NCBI GenBank assembly: GCA_021814355.1
Contig: JAKAIJ010000009.1
Coordinates: 9,414 to 16,583 of the forward strand
Reading direction: 5' to 3'
Length of the DNA: 7,170 nt
Source of the DNA: Acidobacteriota bacterium
GTDB taxonomy: Bacteria; Acidobacteriota; UBA4820; DSQY01
Shown here piece by piece: positions 1-4,179 of this stretch. Position numbers and translations under genes: made by a program. Under the pieces are notes generated by a model, which did not search any database, was not told the origin of the DNA, and saw only the letters and a list, made by a program, of their open reading frames with translations. Numbering within the stretch: position 1 is the stretch's first letter; the number at the start of each line of letters is the position of its first letter.

Positions 1-434
1 CGGGCGCCTGCGACTTCACCAGCGTCCGGGCCCTGCTGGGCCGGAAAGCCGAGGCGGCAGCCAAGGATTCCCGCGGCTGGACCGCCTGGACCTACGCCCA
101 CGAGCGCGACGAGAAGGACATGGCCGACCTGCTCGCGGAGGCGGGCGCCGAAACCTACGTGGACCCGGACCGGGACCTCTTCCTCCGCTACGCGCGGGAC
201 CTGGACCCCACCTTCGCCGGCTCCCTCGCCGGCGAGAGCGAGCGCCTGCCCAAGGGATACCTGGCCGACGTGGCGGACTTCCGTCGGCTGGCCCTCAAGA
301 TCTGCTGCCAGATGGGCGGGAGCAAGGCCGCCGTGGAGGAGTATCTCTCCCGCCGGGGGTTCGCCATGACGGCGCTCCGGCTCAAGACGAAGCTCTGGGG
401 GACCGAAGGCGACGCCTGCGGCGGCTGCCCGTAG
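1..434 (+). CDS. Ankyrin-repeat protein, C-terminal part (5' truncated)
   Basis: The gene enters from the left edge. The frame is open from base 3, with no start needed, and ends at TAG 432-434, leaving about 143 visible residues. The N-terminal visible part reads as the end of an ankyrin-repeat stack: a D-x-x-G-x-T-A core (KDSRGWTAWTYA) followed by a helix and ADLLAEAGAE, the usual end of the second ankyrin helix. After it comes a roughly 90-residue charged, helical tail with no family I recognise, ending in a small cysteine cluster (CGGCP). Ankyrin repeats bind other proteins, but the partner cannot be guessed here. The ATG at 120 lies inside the repeat and is not the true start. Confidence is good for an ankyrin-type protein and nil for a specific role. 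Confidence 0.7.
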   Translation, partial: GACDFTSVRALLGRKAEAAAKDSRGWTAWTYAHERDEKDMADLLAEAGAETYVDPDRDLFLRYARDLDPTFAGSLAGESERLPKGYLADVADFRRLALKICCQMGGSKAAVEEYLSRRGFAMTALRLKTKLWGTEGDACGGCP

Positions 435-443
435 GGTCTACTG

Positions 444-480
444 CCCGCGCCCAGTGACCCTTCGAGCGCGGGAGATTTTC
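444..480 (+). terminator. Probable Rho-independent terminator after the ankyrin gene
   Basis: A perfect 7-bp GC stem, CCCGCGC (444-450) with GCGCGGG (466-472), encloses a 15-base loop. A short T run (476-479) follows after AGA. It starts 10 bases after the stop codon and lies before the tRNA promoter. The loop is large and the T run short, so termination may be partial. Confidence 0.5.
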
Positions 481-537
481 CTCCACCCCCACCGGCCGAA
501 AACGCCCTCCGGACGCGCGTTCCAGGCCCGGAGACCG

Positions 538-566
538 TTGACGCTCCGCCCCTTTTCCGCTATACT
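538..566 (+). promoter_or_regulatory. Sigma70-type promoter of tRNA-Lys(CTT)
   Basis: A -35 box TTGACG (538-543) and a -10 box TATACT (561-566) are separated by exactly 17 bp, a near-consensus housekeeping promoter. Standard geometry puts transcription start at about 573, and the nearest purines are G572 and G574. G574 is the first base of the mature tRNA, so almost no 5' leader is predicted. Confidence 0.85.
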
Positions 567-573
567 AATCGGC

Positions 574-649
574 GGGTCGCTAGCTCAATCGGTAGAGCAG
601 CGGACTCTTAATCCGTTGGTTCGGGGTTCGAGTCCCCGGCGACCCACCA
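574..649 (+). tRNA. tRNA-Lys (anticodon CTT)
   Basis: A complete 76-nt cloverleaf is present. The acceptor is GGGTCGC (574-580) pairing with GCGACCC (639-645), with discriminator A646 and an encoded CCA at 647-649. The anticodon stem GCGGA/TCCGT holds the loop CTCTTAA, giving anticodon CTT (607-609) for the AAG codon. The T arm has the canonical GGTTCGAGTCC-type loop. It has its own promoter just upstream. The 3' side runs directly into a GC-rich structured element that also occurs, in the other orientation, behind the tRNA-Glu gene. Confidence 0.97.
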
Positions 650-790
650 AATTGGGCTACCCGCGAAGGAATCCTGCAAAAAACGGCTTTGCCGGGGACG
701 AGAAGGGCGGGATACGCCGTAGCCCCGCCGCGAGGACGCGACCGAAGAGGGAGCATCCACAGCGTTGCGAAGCGAGGCGAGAGACCCGCG
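650..790 (+). repeat. tRNA 3'-flank structured element, copy C
   Basis: There is no credible protein gene here. Read on the plus strand directly after tRNA-Lys(CTT), this segment shares blocks with two minus-strand elements behind tRNA-Glu. ACCCGCGAAG (659-668) recurs exactly at 958-949 on the minus strand. The 22 bases at 702-723, starting GAAGGGCGGG and ending CCGTAGC, match 1156-1136 (minus) at 17 positions with one gap. The 18 bases at 737-754 match 895-878 (minus) at 16 of 18. A hairpin GGCGGG (706-711)/CCCGCC (724-729) occupies the same place as hairpins in the other copies. The boundaries are approximate; the right end meets copy A tail-to-tail. Confidence 0.6.
678..694 (-). terminator. 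Possible minus-strand terminator of the tRNA-Lys/Glu unit
   Basis: Read on the minus strand, CGGC (694-691), loop AAA and GCCG (687-684) are followed at once by six T (683-678). The stem is only 4 bp, so strength is doubtful. It is well placed to stop transcription from the minus-strand tRNA promoter before it crosses tRNA-Lys(CTT). If it works, the minus-strand primary transcript would be about 700 nt. Confidence 0.4.
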
Positions 791-794
791 CCGG

Positions 795-984
795 GTCCCG
801 TAGCCCGGCCGCTGTGTTGCACGCCGCCCTAGCGTTCCCGGCCCGAGGTCACCTCCGCAGGGCCGCGGCTTGCCCTCGCTTCCTCCTCGGTCGCGAGCGC
901 GCACTCGGGCTTCGAATTCCCCGGGGGCGGATACCGTTGAGTGGCATTCTTCGCGGGTTGTCCGATGTGGGGTGTCCTGAAGAT
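795..984 (-). repeat. tRNA 3'-flank structured element, copy A
   Basis: This is a minus-strand copy starting right after the tRNA-Glu 3'-end remnant (985-1007). Compared with copy B it has CCCACATCGGACAA (971-958) against a 12/14 match at 1201-1188. It has a TTCGAA box (916-911) against the one at 1159-1154. A 30-base block at 839-810 matches 1071-1042 at 23 of 30 positions. Hairpins occupy matching places with different sequences: CGGCCC (839-844)/GGGCCG (860-865) with an inner GAGG/CCTC, and CTCGC (875-879)/GCGAG (893-897). It holds no coding signal; reading frames here are broken by tRNA-like peptides typical of spurious ORFs. Confidence 0.6.
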
Positions 985-1007
985 TGGCGTCCCCAGGGGG
1001 ATTCGAA
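985..1007 (-). repeat. Exact 23-bp copy of the tRNA-Glu 3' end
   Basis: These 23 bases are identical to 1212-1234: the 3' half of the T arm, the acceptor 3' strand, the discriminator and CCA of tRNA-Glu. The start-to-start distance is 227 bp. Upstream on the minus strand there is no matching acceptor 5' strand, D arm or anticodon arm, so this is a 3' remnant, not a gene. It resembles the short tRNA-end duplications left by integrated elements, or the remains of a tandem tRNA duplication. Confidence 0.8.
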
Positions 1008-1211
1008 TCCAAGGCGGCCGGAAGCCTCGCGCCGCGGAGGGCGCTGCGTTTCACGGCCACCTAGGATTCCCGGGGCGAGGCCCCGCCCTGGCTTTCTACG
1101 ACTCGTCGCCAAGCAGTTGGCGCCTCGTCTCGAAAGCTACGGGCACCCCGCCCTTCGAATCCCTCTGGGAGGGAGTCCGTTGCAAGATTGTCCTCTGTGG
1201 GAGGTTTTGAA
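1008..1211 (-). repeat. tRNA 3'-flank structured element, copy B
   Basis: This is a minus-strand copy directly behind tRNA-Glu, bounded on both sides by the 23-bp tRNA-Glu end sequence. It contains a TTCGAA box (1159-1154). The strongest hairpin is GCTTTC (1091-1096)/GAAAGC (1132-1137) with inner ACGA/TCGT and CGCCAA (1107-1112)/TTGGCG (1117-1122). Others are CGGGGC (1071-1076)/GCCCCG (1080-1085), GGCCG (1016-1020)/CGGCC (1054-1058) and GCGCC (1029-1033)/GGCGC (1040-1044). Hairpin positions parallel those of copy A although the stem sequences differ. I see no protein gene in it. Confidence 0.6.
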
Positions 1212-1289
<78 letters not shown>

Positions 1290-1297
1290 GCGCAGGG

Positions 1298-1373
1298 TGG
1301 TGGGCCGTACTGGACTCGAACCAGTGACTCTCTCCTTAAAAGGGAGATACTCTACCGACTGAGTTAACGGCCC
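1298..1373 (-). tRNA. tRNA-Lys (anticodon TTT)
   Basis: A complete 76-nt cloverleaf on the minus strand. The acceptor GGGCCG (1373-1368) pairs with CGGCCC, followed by discriminator A and encoded CCA (1300-1298). The anticodon stem TCTCC/GGAGA holds the loop CTTTTAA, giving anticodon TTT for AAA/AAG. It is first in the two-tRNA unit with tRNA-Glu. The other lysine isoacceptor, CTT, lies about 650 bp away in the opposite orientation. Confidence 0.97.
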
Positions 1374-1394
1374 GTCGGCCCGAACCGAACCAGC

Positions 1395-1422
1395 ATTATA
1401 GCGGCCCGCCGGCAAAAGTCAA
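1395..1422 (-). promoter_or_regulatory. Sigma70-type promoter of the tRNA-Lys(TTT)/tRNA-Glu unit
   Basis: On the minus strand, TTGACT (1422-1417) and a perfect TATAAT (1400-1395) are separated by 16 bp, or 17 bp if the -35 is read as TTTGAC. The predicted start at about 1386-1388 leaves a leader of some 13-15 nt before the tRNA at 1373, an ordinary length for RNase P processing. Confidence 0.88.
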
Positions 1423-1433
1423 ACGCCGAAAGA

Positions 1434-1451
1434 ACGGTCTCCGGAGGCCGT
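1434..1451. promoter_or_regulatory. 18-bp dyad between divergent promoters, possible operator
   Basis: ACGGTCTCC abuts GGAGGCCGT, a 9+9 inverted repeat with no loop and one G-T wobble. It sits about 12 bp upstream of the minus-strand tRNA -35 box and about 46 bp upstream of the plus-strand -35 box at 1497. The place suits a regulator site, but a chance palindrome in GC-rich DNA cannot be excluded. Confidence 0.3.
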
Positions 1452-1496
1452 AGAATGCCCCCCTCGCTGGCGACGCTGCTCCCCGGTGGCGGTCCC

Positions 1497-1526
1497 TTGG
1501 TGGGGCGTGGGCCTCCACGGTACACT
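1497..1526 (+). promoter_or_regulatory. Predicted promoter of the SDR/DUF2867 gene
   Basis: A weak -35 TTGGTG (1497-1502) and a -10 TACACT (1521-1526) are separated by 18 bp. Start is expected near 1533, next to A1534 of the ATG chosen for the gene, so a leaderless mRNA is predicted. No Shine-Dalgarno sequence is visible before that ATG, which agrees. Confidence 0.5.
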
Positions 1527-1533
1527 CTTTTCC

Positions 1534-3051
1534 ATGCATGGGAGCACGGAGACCCGCGTCGGCGGGGAGGCCCTCGCGGCGGTCCCCCGCAAAGACCGGT
1601 TCGTCCTGGTGACCGGTGCCACCGGCTACGTGGGCGGCCGCCTCGTGCCGCGTCTCCTGGTGGAGGGGTACCGGCTCCGCTGTTTCGTGCGGGATCCGAG
1701 CCGCGTCGCGAACCGTGGGTGGGAGGGCGTGGAGGTGGTCCGGGGGGACGTCCTCGACCCGCGGACCCTGCACGGCGCCATGCGCGGGATCACCGACGCC
1801 TACTACCTTGTCCACTCCATGGCCTCCGGCGAGGCCGACTTCGCGACGCGGGACCGCATCGGCGCCGCCAACTTCCGGGACGCCGCCGCCCGCGCGGGGA
1901 TCAGCCGCATCGTTTACCTCGGCGGGCTGGCGCACCCCGGGGCGACCCTCTCGCCGCACCTCCGAAGCCGCCAGGAGACCGGGGCGATCCTGCGCGAGGG
2001 GCCCGTCCCCGTGACCGAGTTCCGAGCCTCGGTCATCGTCGGGTCTGGGAGCATCTCCTTCGAGATGATCCGCTACCTGACGGAGCGCATCCCCGTCATC
2101 GTCGCCCCGCTCTGGCTGCGGACCAAGTGCCAGCCCATCGGCATCCGCAACGTCCTGCAGTACCTCGTCGCCTGCCTGGAGGAGCCGCGCTCGCTGGGCA
2201 GGGTGCTGGAGATCGGCGGACAGGACGTCCTCTCCTACCAGGAGATGATGGCCATCTACGCGCAGGAGCGCGGCCTCAAGCGGCGGATCATCTCCTTCCC
2301 GCTTCCGACGCTGCGCGCCTCCTCCTACTGGGTGAGCCTCTTCACCCCCATCCCCTCCACCATCGCCCTGCTCCTCATCGAGGGGCTGCGCAACGAGACC
2401 ATCTGCCGCGACCACAGCGCGCGGGAGATCTTCCCCATCGTCCCCCTGAGCTACGTGGAATCCCTGAGGCTCGCGCTGGACCGCGTCGAGCGGCACGAGG
2501 TGGAGACCGTCTGGACGGGGGCCTTCTCCTCCACTCCGCGGGAGCTGCCGCCCCCCGTCACCCTCACCACGGCCGAGGGGATGAACATGGAGGTCCGCCA
2601 GCGGCTCGTGGCGGCCACCGCGGACAAGACCTTCGGCGTGGCCGCGCGCATCGGGGGGGAGCAGGGCTGGTATTTCTGGAACTGGAGCTGGCGGCTGCGG
2701 GGGGCCCTCGACCGGGCGGCGGGCGGGGTGGGCTTCCGGCGCGGCCGCCGTCACCCGTCGGAGCTCCGGGTGGGGGACCCGCTCGACTTCTGGCGGGTGG
2801 AGGCCTGGGAGCCGCCCCGGTTGGTACGGCTGCGCGCGGAGATGCGCCTGCCGGGCCTGGCCTGGCTTCAGTTCGAGGTGCTGCCGCACGGGGTGGACCG
2901 GGTCCTTCTGAAGCAGACCGCCTTCTTCGAGCCCAAGGGGCTCTGGGGGCTGCTCTACTGGTACGCCCTCTACCCCATCCACCGCGTCATCTTCTCGGGG
3001 ATGATCCGGGCCATGGCCCAGCGGGCGGAGAGGGTGACGGACCTCGGCTGA
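1534..3051 (+). CDS. YbjT-like atypical SDR with C-terminal DUF2867 domain
   Basis: This 505-residue protein has two parts. The N-terminal half is a Rossmann NAD(P)-binding domain: glycine-rich GATGYVGG at residues 28-35, FVRD at the end of beta-2 (about 51-54), GDV at 71-73 and LVHSM at about 92-96. The usual SDR Tyr-x-x-x-Lys pair is not visible, so it is an atypical SDR. From about residue 345 it continues as a DUF2867 domain rich in tryptophan (YFWNWSW), ending in a hydrophobic LLYWYALYPIHRVIF stretch. This order and length match the E. coli YbjT family, whose substrate I do not know; catalysis by this copy is therefore uncertain. The ATG at 1534 is preferred over the in-frame GTG at 1486 because the promoter boxes lie between them. 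It faces ispH tail-to-tail. Confidence 0.85.
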   Translation: MHGSTETRVGGEALAAVPRKDRFVLVTGATGYVGGRLVPRLLVEGYRLRCFVRDPSRVANRGWEGVEVVRGDVLDPRTLHGAMRGITDAYYLVHSMASGEADFATRDRIGAANFRDAAARAGISRIVYLGGLAHPGATLSPHLRSRQETGAILREGPVPVTEFRASVIVGSGSISFEMIRYLTERIPVIVAPLWLRTKCQPIGIRNVLQYLVACLEEPRSLGRVLEIGGQDVLSYQEMMAIYAQERGLKRRIISFPLPTLRASSYWVSLFTPIPSTIALLLIEGLRNETICRDHSAREIFPIVPLSYVESLRLALDRVERHEVETVWTGAFSSTPRELPPPVTLTTAEGMNMEVRQRLVAATADKTFGVAARIGGEQGWYFWNWSWRLRGALDRAAGGVGFRRGRRHPSELRVGDPLDFWRVEAWEPPRLVRLRAEMRLPGLAWLQFEVLPHGVDRVLLKQTAFFEPKGLWGLLYWYALYPIHRVIFSGMIRAMAQRAERVTDLG

Positions 3052-3061
3052 GCGACTCCGC

Positions 3062-3084
3062 GGCGTCGCCGGCGTCGCGACGCC
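3062..3084. repeat. Hairpin in the 3' intergenic region of the SDR gene
   Basis: GGCGTCGC (3062-3069) and GCGACGCC (3077-3084) form a perfect 8-bp stem with a 7-base loop. The inner 14 bases 3071-3084 are also a palindrome by themselves. It begins 11 bases after the SDR stop and has no T run on either side. It may protect mRNA 3' ends. Confidence 0.5.
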
Positions 3085-3096
3085 TTGCATCCGGAG

Positions 3097-3131
3097 CCGT
3101 GGCGCTGGCAACGCGACCTACGGGAGTTTTT
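3097..3131 (+). terminator. Possible terminator of the SDR gene
   Basis: CCGTGG (3097-3102) pairs with CCTACGG (3117-3123 region), and an inner CGC/GCG pair (3103-3105 with 3113-3115) closes a 7-base loop with a two-base bulge. Five T (3127-3131) follow after GAG. The T run abuts the ispH stop codon on the other strand. Confidence 0.4.
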
Positions 3132-3982
3132 CAACAGCCTGCTAGCTCCAGCAGACGCCTCTCGACCTCCTCCACCACGTAGTCGGGGGTGGAGGCTCCG
3201 GCGGTGAGGCCCACGCAGCGGACCCCGCGCAGCCAGGCGGCGTCCAGGTCCTCGGCCCCCTGGATGAGCCGGCTCGGCTTGTAGCGGGAGCAGATCTCGT
3301 TCAGGTGGCGGGTGTTGGCCGAGTGCTTTCCTCCGATGACCAGGATGCGCTCGACCTCCGGGTCCTCCGCCAGCAGGCGGGCCGCCTCCTGGTTCTCCTT
3401 GGTGGCGTAGCAGATGGTGTCCGCGCGGCTGGTGTCGGGGTTGGCCCGCTCCACGACGCGGGCCACCTCCTCGTACTCCTCGGCGTTGAGGGTGGTCTGG
3501 TAGAAGATCTTCACGCTGGGGTAGACCGACCAGTCCACCGCCCGCGCCTGCTCCGCCGAGTGGACGATGTGGTAGCAGGCGGGGTCCAGGTCGTGGGTGT
3601 AGCCGAGCACCTCGCGGTGGTTCGGGTCGCCGATGAACACGAGGTGGGCGCCGGCCGCCAGCGCCTTCCGGGACTCCTTGTGGATGTCGTACACGAACTT
3701 GCAGGTGGTGTCGAGGATCTCGAGCCCCAAGCTCTTGGCGCGGTCGTGGAAGGAGGGGGGCACGCCATGGGCGGAGAAGACCACCACGGGCTCCCGCACC
3801 TCTTCGAGGGCGTGGACCGTCCGCACGCCCAGCCGCTCCATCTCCTCCACCACCCGTTCGTTGTGAACCACCTGGCCGAGGATGGCGCCGCGGCCGCCCT
3901 TTCCGGCGAAGCGCTTGACCTTGATGTCGGCCACGCGGACCCCGGAGCAGAACCCGTACTTTCCGGCGCGCTTGACCTTCAT
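3131..3982 (-). CDS. ispH: 4-hydroxy-3-methylbut-2-enyl diphosphate reductase
   Basis: This 283-residue protein catalyses the last MEP-pathway step, reducing HMBPP to IPP and DMAPP with a [4Fe-4S] cluster in the cytosol. The three cluster cysteines are present: C12 (YGFCSGV), C94 (DTTC) and C191 (ICYATKENQ). Substrate-binding positions known from E. coli IspH also appear: H40 (VVHNERV), H72 (SAHGV), H122 and E124 (NHREVLG), the QTTL threonines (about 162-164) and GLTAGASTPD near the C terminus. The first His of the usual GHxxH motif is Asp here (GDPNH). The ATG at 3982 is chosen because a perfect GGAGGAGG (3998-3991) sits 8 bases before it; the upstream in-frame TTG at 4000 overlaps that ribosome site. 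It is single-gene and convergent with the SDR gene. Confidence 0.97.
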   Translation of the reverse strand: MKVKRAGKYGFCSGVRVADIKVKRFAGKGGRGAILGQVVHNERVVEEMERLGVRTVHALEEVREPVVVFSAHGVPPSFHDRAKSLGLEILDTTCKFVYDIHKESRKALAAGAHLVFIGDPNHREVLGYTHDLDPACYHIVHSAEQARAVDWSVYPSVKIFYQTTLNAEEYEEVARVVERANPDTSRADTICYATKENQEAARLLAEDPEVERILVIGGKHSANTRHLNEICSRYKPSRLIQGAEDLDAAWLRGVRCVGLTAGASTPDYVVEEVERRLLELAGC

Positions 3983-3990
3983 TGCGTCGG

Positions 3991-4013
3991 CCTCCTCCAA
4001 CTTGATCAGTATA
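3991..4013 (-). promoter_or_regulatory. ispH -10 box and Shine-Dalgarno
   Basis: On the minus strand TATACT (4013-4008) is a good -10 box, with start expected near 4001. No convincing -35 box lies 16-18 bp further up (AACGGG region). GGAGGAGG (3998-3991) follows within a few bases, giving a leader of about 20 nt and fixing the ATG at 3982. Confidence 0.6.
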
Positions 4014-4136
4014 ACCCCGCGAAGCCGCGGCCCGTTCCCGGCCCGCGGTCTGCCAGGGCGCGGAGCCGTGCGTTCCCCGGCGGCCCTCGCCGCGCGGCGG
4101 AGACCGCGCTACCATGGGGGGGGTCGTGGCGCCTAA

Positions 4137-4159
4137 GGGCCTATCCGGAAATAGGGCCC
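4137..4159 (+). promoter_or_regulatory. Leader hairpin before the decarboxylase gene
   Basis: GGGCC-TAT (4137-4144) pairs with ATA-GGGCCC (4151-4159) with one bulged G, closing a six-base loop. It ends 20 bases before the ATG at 4180, just upstream of the purine-rich GGAAAGGGG ribosome site. It has no T run, so it is not an ordinary terminator. I found no clear promoter in 4014-4179. Confidence 0.3.
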
Positions 4160-4179
4160 GGTGCGCGGAAAGGGGTGGC

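Noticed and set aside
985..1060. A second, complete tRNA-Glu gene on the minus strand
   Set aside because: Only the 3' T-arm and acceptor strand match; no 5' acceptor strand, D arm or anticodon arm can be formed upstream.
580..1112. Overlapping minus-strand open frames of 80-150 residues
   Set aside because: Their GDSNPEP and GTRTPNQR type peptides are tRNA or tRNA-remnant translations; they also overlap the repeat elements and one another.
1192..1208. Plus-strand terminator CCTC/GAGG followed by TTTT
   Set aside because: The stem is only 4 bp with a four-base T run, too weak to list as a terminator; it also belongs to the repeat element.
650..1211. tmRNA, RNase P RNA, SRP RNA or a CRISPR array
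   Set aside because: I see none of their conserved cores, and the repeats are diverged and too long and few for CRISPR repeats and spacers.
1486..1533. GTG at 1486 as the start of the SDR gene
   Set aside because: It would place the promoter boxes inside the gene and add 16 residues without family similarity; no ribosome site precedes it.
1396..3111. 571-residue minus-strand open frame opposite the SDR gene
   Set aside because: Low-complexity Arg/Gly/Pro/His-rich composition typical of the antisense of a GC-rich gene; the plus strand encodes a recognisable Rossmann-DUF2867 protein.
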